Origin: Planctomycetota bacterium
GTDB taxonomy: Bacteria; Planctomycetota; Planctomycetia; Pirellulales; Lacipirellulaceae
DNA: 10,887 bases
Reading direction: 5' to 3'
NCBI GenBank assembly: GCA_013151315.1
Contig: JAADIN010000177.1
Coordinates: forward strand, 1 to 10,887
Positions 1-5,612 of this stretch are shown here, piece after piece. The notes beneath the pieces are model-generated. The model had not been told where the DNA came from. It searched no databases and saw nothing but the letters and a program-made list of their open reading frames with translations. Within the stretch, counting starts at the first letter, position 1; every line of letters starts with the position of its first letter. The position numbers were made by a program, and so were the translations under genes.

Positions 1-254
1 CAGACCGTGATGACGACGTCTAGCTTCACGTCGGCCAGCTCTTCGAGCCGCTGCGACTGCTGCTGCGAAATATCGACGCCCGCTTCTTTCATCACCAACA
101 CCGCACTCGGGTTGAGGCCATGCGCTTCGATCCCAGCGGAATAGACTTCGTAGCGATTTCTGTGCAGCTCGCGAGCCCAGCCTTCGGCCATCTGGCTGCG
201 ACAGGAGTTGCCGGTGCAGAGAAAGAGAATCGTGGGTTTTTGTTTTTCAGTCAT
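1..254 (-). CDS. arsC: Arsenate reductase ArsC, thioredoxin-coupled LMW-PTP type (partial, 3' end off window)
   Basis: The first 84 codons are present and the C-terminal part lies beyond base 1. The N-terminus reads MTEKQKPTILFLCTGNSCRS, followed by QMAEGWA. The CX5R phosphate-binding loop is C13-TGNSC-R19, the signature of low-molecular-weight phosphatase-fold enzymes. The CTGNSCRSQMAEGW form is that of thioredoxin-coupled arsenate reductases, as in Staphylococcus pI258 ArsC. Known role: a cytoplasmic enzyme reducing arsenate to arsenite through a cysteine relay, with the later cysteines supplied by a segment outside this window. Without those cysteines, a phosphotyrosine phosphatase cannot be fully excluded. 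The ATG at 252-254 is the only sensible start; no clear Shine-Dalgarno site precedes it. The gene lies downstream of the outer-membrane gene on the same strand, with a palindrome (275-306) in the 81-base gap, so co-transcription is uncertain. Confidence 0.88.
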   Translation of the reverse strand, partial: MTEKQKPTILFLCTGNSCRSQMAEGWARELHRNRYEVYSAGIEAHGLNPSAVLVMKEAGVDISQQQSQRLEELADVKLDVVITV

Positions 255-274
255 ATCGACAGCCAATCAACGGG

Positions 275-306
275 CAAAGCCAGAGGGTTGCAACCCCCTG
301 GCTTTG
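275..306. repeat. Dispersed palindrome, family A copy 1 (terminator-like)
   Basis: An inverted repeat with 13-bp arms around a self-complementary TTGCAA centre and one mismatch (A284/C297). The arms carry AAAGCC on one side and GGCTTT on the other. It shares its core with the perfect palindrome at 7713-7742. It sits between the stop of the outer-membrane gene and the start of arsC, both on the minus strand. It could therefore end the outer-membrane transcript, although only three T residues follow the hairpin on that strand. Confidence 0.8.
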
Positions 307-335
307 CGCTAGTTACCGACAATTTCGCTTTCGCT

Positions 336-1694
336 CTAGTAGCTGATCTCCGCCCGAGCGAAGAAGCCGTCGAAGCCGAGGATGTTGGCATCGTCGTAGT
401 TTCCGAGTTGGAACTGTGCGGCACCGGTCCCTGGGTCTTCAAACACGTATTCATCACGCATGCCTAAATCGTGCCAAGCCGAGATAAAGTAGCCCGAGGA
501 AACTCGGACATGATTGCCCAGTTGGGCGGTCAAGCCTGCCTCAATCTCTGTCACGGGAATCACCCGTCGTCCCGAGTTTCGGTGTGATTGAGCAGCAAAC
601 GCCCCGGTACCATCAGGGTCTTGGACTGTGAGGGTGCTAATATTCATATCGCCAACGAGTAAGGAAATGTCTCCTTTAGCGTAGACACTTAGCATCCCAC
701 CTCGCCCGATGTAGCGACGCCCCAGTAATCCAACACGAGCTCCAGTTCCTTTAAAATCGAGACGTGTGGTTGCGGCATCAATTTGGTCACCGGCAGCCGT
801 GGCAGCGACGCTGCTGCGCGCCCAATCGACCTCAGCGAACCGAAGCCCTGCCGACCAAGTGACATCCCATGCTGGGCACCAGCTTCCACAGTCGGTATCG
901 CAGCAAGGATCACAACAATCGTTGCGACCAAGTGGCGAACCCAGTGGAATGGTTTTGGCAAAGCTAATGTCGTACGAATTGATTTCCACGTTGGCATTGC
1001 CTGAGAGAGTTCCATTCGCTCCGGTTCCTGGGGGATCGATTTCGTAAGGACCGAAGATTTCGAGTCCTGCGCCCTCCACCGCATTGAAGCTGGAATCACT
1101 TCGAAAGCGGGAAAAGTTGAAGACAATTTCTCCGCCGCAATCACAGAAACGATAGCCGCCGTAGAAGCGGTAAGAGGAGTTGTAATCAAAATCGTACTCG
1201 ACAAACTGAGGCCCTCCATCGACAGGATTGGCATTCACGTCTGTCACCACGTAAGCGAGTGCTTCACTGAAGCTGGCTCGGGCGTAAATATACTCAGCTC
1301 CTGCAAAAAACTGCCCCGGACGTGAGGCAAGTGAGCCACCCAAATTCAGACCCCTACCGCCCCCGGCACAGCCACCATCGGAACAGCCGCCACATGCTCC
1401 ACCGCTGCAGCCGCCCAGTTCGCCATTGTCGAACCCGCCAGCATCAAAGCTGTTGTAAGAGGCAAACGATTCGCTGGCCCTCGGGTCGGGCTCATACTCT
1501 TCCTGATACGGTTCTTCGGCTAGGTACTGCCCTGCCGTTTGATACTCGTACTGGCCGTCGGTCCGATACGGATTCACAGCCTGATGCGAACCGGCCGTCT
1601 GATATTCAACCTGGCGCTGTGCTCGCACTGAATGCGCGCCAGCCGCTCCGAGGCATGCGATAAGCGCAGCCATACCCGTCAGTCTTAAAGTCAT
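336..1694 (-). CDS. Outer-membrane beta-barrel protein, Lpg1974/Legionella_OMP-like
   Basis: A 452-residue secreted protein. Residues 1-26 form a signal peptide ending AHSVRAQ. Residues 27-70 hold two imperfect copies of a YQTAG-containing, Tyr/Gln/Glu-rich segment (at 31 and 51). Residues 94-114 are a Gly/Cys-rich linker with C96, C101, C104 and C109. The barrel starts near 129 with FFAGAEYIYARASFSEAL, typical of planctomycete proteins annotated as Lpg1974-family pore-forming outer-membrane proteins, and ends in FFARAEISY with a C-terminal aromatic residue. A second Cys cluster (C260, C261, C264, C265, C269, C273) lies in a predicted loop. Inferred role: a pore or structural protein of the outer membrane; no substrate can be named. 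The ATG at 1692-1694 was chosen because it opens the signal peptide and has a G-rich Shine-Dalgarno site (GGGGGGA) about 8 bases upstream. An upstream in-frame extension to 1766 lacks these features. Confidence 0.82.
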   Translation of the reverse strand: MTLRLTGMAALIACLGAAGAHSVRAQRQVEYQTAGSHQAVNPYRTDGQYEYQTAGQYLAEEPYQEEYEPDPRASESFASYNSFDAGGFDNGELGGCSGGACGGCSDGGCAGGGRGLNLGGSLASRPGQFFAGAEYIYARASFSEALAYVVTDVNANPVDGGPQFVEYDFDYNSSYRFYGGYRFCDCGGEIVFNFSRFRSDSSFNAVEGAGLEIFGPYEIDPPGTGANGTLSGNANVEINSYDISFAKTIPLGSPLGRNDCCDPCCDTDCGSWCPAWDVTWSAGLRFAEVDWARSSVAATAAGDQIDAATTRLDFKGTGARVGLLGRRYIGRGGMLSVYAKGDISLLVGDMNISTLTVQDPDGTGAFAAQSHRNSGRRVIPVTEIEAGLTAQLGNHVRVSSGYFISAWHDLGMRDEYVFEDPGTGAAQFQLGNYDDANILGFDGFFARAEISY

Positions 1695-1945
1695 CGGTGA
1701 TTCCCCCCTAGGAATGCTAGCTATTTCGATTCGGCAAATTGGGCGATGTGCCTCGACCAAACCCACTACGCTTCGCGGTAGCGGGCAAGGCAGGTATCTG
1801 CCGATCCTTGTGCTGTGATTGAGATCGGGTCCGTTACAACCGATACTTTCACTATTCCCAGAAGATTCCCCGAATTCGTTACATTACGCATGACCGGCAG
1901 AAGGGGGAGCGGCATCGTAATCATTAAACTCTGCGGCTTATCCCA

Positions 1946-1997
1946 AATAGCTAGCGATCCCTAGCCGCGATCCGACGGATCGCCGGAGTCAGCTATT
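1946..1997. repeat. Nested imperfect hairpin
   Basis: The outer arms are AATAGCT (1946-1952) and AGCTATT (1991-1997). The inner arms are GCGATCC (1954-1960) and GGATCGC (1977-1983). A competing perfect palindrome with 8-bp arms sits at 1967-1983, so the segment can fold in two ways. There is no T-run beside it. It may be a second 3' structure for the PEP-CTERM transcript or a degraded dispersed repeat. Confidence 0.5.
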
Positions 1998-2034
1998 CCC
2001 GAGGAAGCAGCGAGAAGAGCGTCGAGAAGAGCGT

Positions 2035-2067
2035 CGAGAACGGTTACCCATAAGGTAACCGTTCTCG
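2035..2067 (-). terminator. Hairpin terminator after the PEP-CTERM gene
   Basis: A perfect 14-bp inverted repeat (2035-2048 and 2054-2067, arm CGAGAACGGTTACC) with a 5-base loop starts 18 bases past the PEP-CTERM stop codon. No T-tract follows on the minus strand, so it may act as an mRNA 3'-end stabiliser or a factor-assisted stop. It is symmetric and could also block transcription from the other strand. Confidence 0.65.
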
Positions 2068-2085
2068 GGAAGGAAGCGGAACAGC

Positions 2086-2976
2086 TCACCTTGATCTTGG
2101 AGACAGCCGCCTCATCCGGCGGAAACCTATTCCCATCAGCCCGAGCAGCAGTAGAGCCGCTGAACCCGGCTCAGGTACCACGGTGTTGCTTCCACTGAGG
2201 GAAAATGGGAAGTTGCCGTCACCGTTTTCCGAGCGTCCTGTAAGCGTCTGCGCTTGGTAGGGCTCAAGAACACTGGTGTTGATCGGGCCAGCAAATATAC
2301 CAGCCATGAATGGAACTTCTGTAAATTGATTTCCCGCTGAAAACCCGACACCAACTAAAGCAAGGTCGTTCCCGTTAGCACCCAAAACTGCCTCGCGATA
2401 GTCCGGAAAGCGCAAGCCGGTCGTGTTTTCAGCGCTTGGATCTAGATCGACGCGAAAGATTACGGCTCTTCCCGGAGTCATACCAGTAAAATTCATAACC
2501 AACTCGGACCTGTCTGCTCCGTAGGAAGCCGAAAAGTCAACTCCCGCATCGGAACGCCCCATGTCCACAGCCAGCATCCCGCCAAATCCATCACTCGTAA
2601 AATCTCCATTCCCAAATTCAAAGCCCATTGCTTCCAAATTCAGAGAAAATGAAGTGAGCGAATTGGTTGTGGAGGTATTCTCGACCAAGATCGAAAAGCG
2701 GTTCCGATTTTGATACCGAGCCACCGGATTGACACAGGTCTCCTCTGTCGTAATTTCCGCCAGTGCTGCGTCGCTGAGCAAATTCGGCGAGCGAGAATTT
2801 AGCAATTGCGCTTCCAGTAGGCGCGGGCTTTCCCCTACTTGGACATTAAAATCGTTCGGGTCGTGAGCCGCGATGTGACCTGCGTTAGCTGTACCGGCTC
2901 CTATCAAGGCGAGTATCCCCACTAGAAGCCCAGAGTAGATGCATGTTTTCCTAGCCGTTCGATATAAGTTTTTCAT
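2086..2976 (-). CDS. PEP-CTERM sorting-domain protein, secreted
   Basis: 296 residues. The N-terminus is a signal peptide: basic MKNLYRTARK, a hydrophobic stretch about 14-30, and a likely cut after TANA (residue 32). The C-terminus carries the full PEP-CTERM tripartite signal: VVPEPGSAA at about 266-274, a hydrophobic segment LLLLGLMGIGF, then the basic end RRMRRLSPRSR. In this family, exosortase (EpsH/XrtA type) recognises the signal and processes or anchors the protein at the surface. The middle is Ser/Thr/Asn-rich and beta-type, with NFTGMTPGRAVIFRVDLD resembling the extracellular beta-sandwich region of other PEP-CTERM proteins; its ligand is unknown. The start ATG at 2974-2976 has GGAAG about 8 bases upstream. 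No exosortase gene lies in this window. Confidence 0.87.
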   Translation of the reverse strand: MKNLYRTARKTCIYSGLLVGILALIGAGTANAGHIAAHDPNDFNVQVGESPRLLEAQLLNSRSPNLLSDAALAEITTEETCVNPVARYQNRNRFSILVENTSTTNSLTSFSLNLEAMGFEFGNGDFTSDGFGGMLAVDMGRSDAGVDFSASYGADRSELVMNFTGMTPGRAVIFRVDLDPSAENTTGLRFPDYREAVLGANGNDLALVGVGFSAGNQFTEVPFMAGIFAGPINTSVLEPYQAQTLTGRSENGDGNFPFSLSGSNTVVPEPGSAALLLLGLMGIGFRRMRRLSPRSR

Positions 2977-3113
2977 GATTCAATCTTCCGATGCAAGTGA
3001 ATCGAGAGTGAACTTCACGGATGAAACCAACTGCGCAGTCGCGAGTGGTTTCCCTTCGATCAGCGAGATCTAGACAGCAGCTTCTGGGCGCAAGACTCTA
3101 CGGAGCTCGTGCC

Positions 3114-3179
3114 AGAATTCGCGCATCTGGGGCGCGTCGAGTTGACTGCGAAGCCCTGGAGGAGTGAAAGAATTCGCGC
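3114..3179. repeat. 11-base direct repeat, two copies
   Basis: AGAATTCGCGC occurs at 3114-3124 and again at 3169-3179, 55 bases apart, about 140-200 bases upstream of the PEP-CTERM start. This spacing could suit a paired regulator site, but two copies of a GC-rich 11-mer can also arise by chance. Confidence 0.35.
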
Positions 3180-3356
3180 GTCTTCAACCGCTACGCACAT
3201 CGCGCAGAGAAGAAAACGGCTCGGCCTTACTCATGGCAGAAAGGGAAAGGTCTAGCGTCGCCCGCTCTTGGGCGCAGCATTGCCGGAGTTTGAGTGACCA
3301 TCGGAAAGAGCGACCGTAGATAAACTCCACCGAAACAGATCAAGCCACAAAGGGGC

Positions 3357-3566
3357 TCAGTCGTAGAGGGGGGAGCGAGTTAGCTCGAAAGCTAGTCGAC
3401 TCAAAAGATGGTGCTGTAAACCCAAGCGGCGTTGCTTTTCCACAACTTTGCCACCTGCCTGGACAACGACTAAGTCAAAACGACTCGTCGCTAATCGAAG
3501 GTTCATGAGGTCCACAGCCCAATCGGTAAAAAAGTGAGTTACAAAACTTGCAGACATTGCCTGCAC
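3357..3566 (-). CDS. Doubtful small protein, 66-69 residues
   Basis: An open frame of 69 codons from GTG (3564-3566) or 66 from ATG (3555-3557), ending at TGA. The product starts MSASFVTHFFTDWAVDLMN, is moderately hydrophobic early and basic later, and is not recognised. It has neither a clear signal peptide nor a membrane segment. The near-consensus promoter at 3573-3601 would start transcription almost exactly at the GTG. Translation would then be leaderless, or would use the ATG with almost no room for a ribosome-binding site. Third-position base use is not strongly biased. Equally possible is a non-coding RNA starting near 3566. Confidence 0.25.
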   Translation of the reverse strand: MQAMSASFVTHFFTDWAVDLMNLRLATSRFDLVVVQAGGKVVEKQRRLGLQHHLLSRLAFELTRSPLYD

Positions 3567-3572
3567 AGCCCC

Positions 3573-3601
3573 ATTCTAATACGGAAGAACAAGCGTGTCA
3601 A
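3573..3601 (-). promoter_or_regulatory. Near-consensus sigma-70 promoter
   Basis: On the minus strand, TTGACA (bases 3601-3596) and TAGAAT (3578-3573) are separated by exactly 17 bases. The -35 box is perfect and the -10 box has one mismatch to TATAAT. The predicted start is near 3566 and reads leftward. This is the best promoter match in the window, yet no established gene follows closely; the PEP-CTERM start is about 590 bases away. Confidence 0.6.
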
Positions 3602-3638
3602 ACAGATTTTTACGAAAAAGTAGGGTTTTCTGGATCGA

Positions 3639-3672
3639 GGGGCGGGGACGGGCTTGGAGGTTGGGCTCGGGG
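3639..3672 (+). other. G-rich patch with quadruplex potential
   Basis: The plus strand has G-runs at 3639-3642, 3644-3647, 3650-3652, 3663-3665 and 3669-3672, with GG pairs in between. One loop is 10 bases, longer than the strict G4 rule allows. It lies between the minus-strand terminator (3699-3751) and the minus-strand promoter (3573-3601). Confidence 0.35.
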
Positions 3673-3698
3673 ACGAGCCGGCTCGCTGGGAGAAGCTG

Positions 3699-3751
3699 AA
3701 AAAAAAGACGCGGCGGGGTCCCCTCTCGCTTCCAGCGTGACCCGCCGCGTC
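3699..3751 (-). terminator. Strong intrinsic terminator
   Basis: The stem pairs GACGCGGCGGG (3707-3717) with its complement at 3741-3751, 11 GC-rich base pairs, plus 2 bp beyond a single bulged G. On the minus strand the hairpin is followed directly by eight T residues (3706-3699). This is the clearest Rho-independent terminator in the window. It ends a minus-strand transcript coming from nadC or from an RNA starting between nadC and here. Confidence 0.85.
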
Positions 3752-3942
3752 ATGCCTCGGAACCCCTCCCCAAAGGTACCAAGTTACGACGCAAACTTAG
3801 GTCTGCTTCCAGAGATGTCAAACGGCCAAGTCTCCCGTCGGCTACTACAGCTCTCAGGCGGCCCCTAAACGATAACCCTTGGCAACATGCGACCGCGAAT
3901 TCGACACAAGCTAACGGCCAAACGTTGAGAAATCGCCACCGA
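3752..3942 (-). other. nadC 3' untranslated region or candidate small RNA
   Basis: 191 bases between the nadC stop codon and the stem of the strong terminator, on the same strand. No ORF of note is present on this strand. Short complementary pieces are visible: GCCAAG near 3878-3883 against CTTGGC near 3823-3828, the first also able to pair partly with CTTGG near 3779-3783. A rod-like fold is therefore possible. I could not match it to SRP RNA, tmRNA, RNase P RNA, 6S RNA or a riboswitch, and found no good promoter for it. Confidence 0.25.
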
Positions 3943-4851
3943 TTAGCCGCAGTGCCAATCCAAACCGAGGTCGAGTGAGCGGGCTGAATGGGTTAGAGCG
4001 CCAACACTGATTCGTTCTACGCCCGCGGCTGCGATTTCTCGTAAAATTTCTAGCCGCACGCCGCCCGAGGCCTCGAGCTGCACTTGGGGGGCGAGCTTGT
4101 CACGCATCTCGACCGCTTCTCGCAAAGTCGCCGGGGGCATGTTGTCGAGCAGAACAATATCAGGTTGTGCCGGTAGTACCGCTGCAAGCTGCTGGAGCGT
4201 ATCGACTTCGATCTCCAGCAAAAGGCCGGCGAGGGAGTGTTCGCCGTTAGAGTCTTGCAAGAACTGACGAGTACGGGTCACGGCGTCCTGCGGGTTGATG
4301 GTCGCTTGTGCCAGATGATTGTCTTTGATGAGAATCGCGTCGAAGAGACCGGTCCTGTGATTCCGGGCACCGCCACACTGGGCCGCGTATTTTTCTAATC
4401 GGCGCCAACCGGGAGTGGTCTTGCGAGTGTCGTAAATGCGTGCCGCGGTCCCCTGCACTTCTTCAACGTATTGGCGCGCCAGCGTGGCGACGCCCATCAG
4501 TCGAGCCCAAAGATTGAGCACCGTGCGCTCGCAGGTTAGCAAGTCTCGAACGTTGCCATGCAGCGTGGCAAGAACGGTTCCCGCAGCGACGACGTCGGCG
4601 TCGCTCACCTTCGGCTCTACTGCGATCTTGGCTTGCATCTCGTCGAAGACCATCGCCACAGCAGCGATTCCCGCCACGACGCCCGGCTCTCGTGCCACGA
4701 TATCAGCCGAGCCGGTGTGGTCGGCCGGCACTAGCGCAACCGTCGTCCAGTCTTGCTGCTGATCGAGATCCTCGCGAACGGCTAGTTTTATGAGGGTCCG
4801 ACAATCCTCTTCGATACGTTGGTCCCATTGAATCTGCTGAAAATCTTGCAC
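3943..4851 (-). CDS. nadC: Nicotinate-nucleotide pyrophosphorylase (quinolinate phosphoribosyltransferase)
   Basis: 302 residues, slightly above the usual 280-300. It catalyses quinolinate + PRPP to nicotinate mononucleotide + CO2 + PPi, the entry into NAD from the de novo route, in the cytoplasm. The N-terminal domain opens with a helix containing LIKLAVREDL (20-29) and WTTVAL. The PRPP/quinolinate-binding barrel shows LTCERTVLNL (105-114), DTRKTTPGWR (141-150), GGARNHRTGLFD (160-171), IKDNH (175-179), an EVD metal/phosphate element, LEASGGV and SVGALTHS. All key family motifs are present. The start is GTG at 4849-4851 with AGGA 8 bases upstream; no downstream Met fits before the conserved core. 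The gene stands alone without nadA or nadB nearby. It is divergent from the comEA-like gene, with a palindromic repeat in between. Confidence 0.96.
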   Translation of the reverse strand: MQDFQQIQWDQRIEEDCRTLIKLAVREDLDQQQDWTTVALVPADHTGSADIVAREPGVVAGIAAVAMVFDEMQAKIAVEPKVSDADVVAAGTVLATLHGNVRDLLTCERTVLNLWARLMGVATLARQYVEEVQGTAARIYDTRKTTPGWRRLEKYAAQCGGARNHRTGLFDAILIKDNHLAQATINPQDAVTRTRQFLQDSNGEHSLAGLLLEIEVDTLQQLAAVLPAQPDIVLLDNMPPATLREAVEMRDKLAPQVQLEASGGVRLEILREIAAAGVERISVGALTHSARSLDLGLDWHCG

Positions 4852-4890
4852 GGCGTTTTCCTGAAAGAGGCGGGGAATTGGAGTTTTAAT

Positions 4891-4984
4891 GTGAGCCGCA
4901 ACGCGCTAGCGTCGGGTAGTGGAGACCTACCGCTACGCCACGTAGGCCCGCCCGTAGACCCGCGGCTAGCGCCGTGCGGCTCAC
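4891..4984. repeat. Dispersed palindromic repeat, family B copy 1
   Basis: Arms starting GTGAGCCGCA (4891) and ending TGCGGCTCAC (4984) enclose further matching blocks (GCGCTAGC and GGGT), about 27 bases per arm with five mismatches. The left 27 bases are identical to the reverse complement of 8836-8862. It fills much of the 212-base gap between the divergent nadC and comEA-like starts and comes within 40 bases of the nadC start. It resembles the REP-type palindromes common between genes of planctomycetes. Confidence 0.85.
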
Positions 4985-5010
4985 AAGGGGGTTGTCCCCA
5001 GGCCCTTGTG
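4982..5010. repeat. Short hairpin abutting repeat B
   Basis: CACAAGGG (4982-4989) is the reverse complement of CCCTTGTG (5003-5010), giving an 8-bp stem with a 13-base loop. Its left arm overlaps the last three bases of the family B palindrome. It ends 5 bases before the extended -10 of the downstream promoter, so it may be part of the same element or an operator-like site. Confidence 0.45.
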
Positions 5011-5015
5011 AACCT

Positions 5016-5024
5016 TGTTATACT
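5016..5024 (+). promoter_or_regulatory. Extended -10 promoter for the comEA-like gene
   Basis: TGTTATACT has the TGn extension followed by TATACT, one mismatch from TATAAT. No good -35 box lies 17 bases upstream, as is usual for extended -10 promoters. The predicted start is near 5031, giving a leader of about 33 bases before the ATG at 5064. Confidence 0.45.
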
Positions 5025-5063
5025 GACGGTTCTATTTCCCACTCTCCAAATATCCCCTCTTCG

Positions 5064-5501
5064 ATGCGTAAGACGCAACCCATCGCCGAGAAGCACCCTC
5101 TGATTAAGCCTCGCGAACAGGGGAGCCTGTTGGTTTTGGTGGTCTGCGGGTTGGTCATGACGTGCTGCTATTGGTGGTACCTGGGTGGGCATCGGGGGGG
5201 CCTCATCGAAATCGATCGAGCCTCGCCCCTGCAGGCGAGCTACACCGTCGACATCAATCGGGCCGATTGGCCAGAAATCATCCAGCTTCCGGGATTAGGA
5301 AAAACTCTCGCTGGGCGAATCCTCGCCGACCGGCGAGAAAATGGTCCGTTTCACGACCTGGAGGATCTGGTTCGCGTCAGCGGCATCGGTCCCAAAACCC
5401 TCGAACGGATTCGCCCCTTTCTCTTGCCAATCCCCAAAGAGACCGACTGGGCGGCGGTAGAGGAGCGAAACAGCGAGCGAAACTCAGAGGCTCTCCAGTG
5501 A
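5064..5501 (+). CDS. Membrane-anchored ComEA-like helix-hairpin-helix protein
   Basis: 145 residues. A short basic N-terminus is followed by one membrane segment (residues about 21-40, LLVLVVCGLVMTCCYWWYL), then a linker and a ComEA-type double helix-hairpin-helix domain (62-120). That domain reads VDINRADWPEIIQLPGLGK, then GRILADRRENGPF, then LVRVSGIGPKTLERI; the two hairpins are LPGLGKTLA and VSGIGPKTL. ComEA-family proteins bind double-stranded DNA outside the membrane during natural transformation. Short HhH proteins of this type are also annotated simply as DNA-binding, so uptake is inference. The tail is acidic/polar with a small ERNSERNSE duplication. The ATG at 5064 places the membrane segment near the N-terminus; no Shine-Dalgarno site is seen. 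An in-frame extension to 4974 would run through the promoter and repeat. uvrB follows 111 bases downstream on the same strand. Confidence 0.82.
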   Translation: MRKTQPIAEKHPLIKPREQGSLLVLVVCGLVMTCCYWWYLGGHRGGLIEIDRASPLQASYTVDINRADWPEIIQLPGLGKTLAGRILADRRENGPFHDLEDLVRVSGIGPKTLERIRPFLLPIPKETDWAAVEERNSERNSEALQ

Positions 5502-5552
5502 GTGTCGTCGAGGCGGGGTATTTGGCGTATGATGGTGCGAAACCGCAAGCGT

Positions 5553-5579
5553 AGGGGCTAAGCCGTGACGCGGCTAGCC
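5553..5579 (+). promoter_or_regulatory. Ribosome-binding-like site and hairpin before uvrB
   Basis: AGGGG (5553-5557) lies 7 bases before an in-frame GTG (5565-5567), which would lengthen UvrB by 16 residues. The same bases form an imperfect hairpin: GGCTA (5556-5560) with TAGCC (5575-5579), then GCC with GGC across a bulge. The GTG sits at the tip, so this may instead be a structured leader. Confidence 0.4.
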
Positions 5580-5612
5580 AACTTCCGCAATCCGCAATCC
5601 GAATTCAATTTC

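Larger units (their letters stand above)
1695..2085. other. Intergenic region between outer-membrane and PEP-CTERM genes
   Basis: 391 bases without a credible gene. The part next to 1694 is the 5' region of the outer-membrane gene; I see a ribosome-binding site there but no promoter matching consensus. The part from about 1946 to 2067 holds two separate hairpins and a 12-base tandem duplication (2012-2023 and 2024-2035, GAGAAGAGCGTC). All of these lie just downstream of the PEP-CTERM stop codon. Confidence 0.7.
2977..3942. other. Large gap with promoter, terminator and short repeats but no firm gene
   Basis: 966 bases. From 2977 to about 3350 lies the 5' region of the PEP-CTERM gene, with an 11-base direct repeat but no convincing promoter. 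From 3357 to 3601 there is a doubtful small ORF with a strong promoter on the minus strand. A G-rich patch occupies 3639-3672, including a 6-bp hairpin with a GGGA loop at 3664-3679. From 3699 to 3942 a strong minus-strand terminator is preceded by about 190 bases that are either the nadC 3' untranslated region or a small RNA. No tRNA or rRNA was recognised. Confidence 0.7.

Noticed and set aside
3108..3114. Possible sigma-54 promoter (-24 TGGCACG on the minus strand) before the PEP-CTERM gene
   Set aside because: The -24 box matches but the -12 position reads CCGTA instead of TTGC, and it is about 130 bases from the start codon. Too weak to call.
3548..3868. Plus-strand open frame of 106 codons in the large gap
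   Set aside because: It runs through the terminator hairpin and G-rich patch antisense to both. The peptide is Gly/Ser/Arg-rich and has no ribosome-binding site.
4974..5063. N-terminal extension of the comEA-like protein by 30 residues
   Set aside because: It would cover the end of repeat B and the extended -10 promoter and would place extra residues before the membrane segment.
4788..5192. Minus-strand open frame spanning the nadC start, repeat B and the comEA-like N-terminus
   Set aside because: It crosses a palindromic repeat and overlaps two better-supported genes; the peptide is low-complexity.
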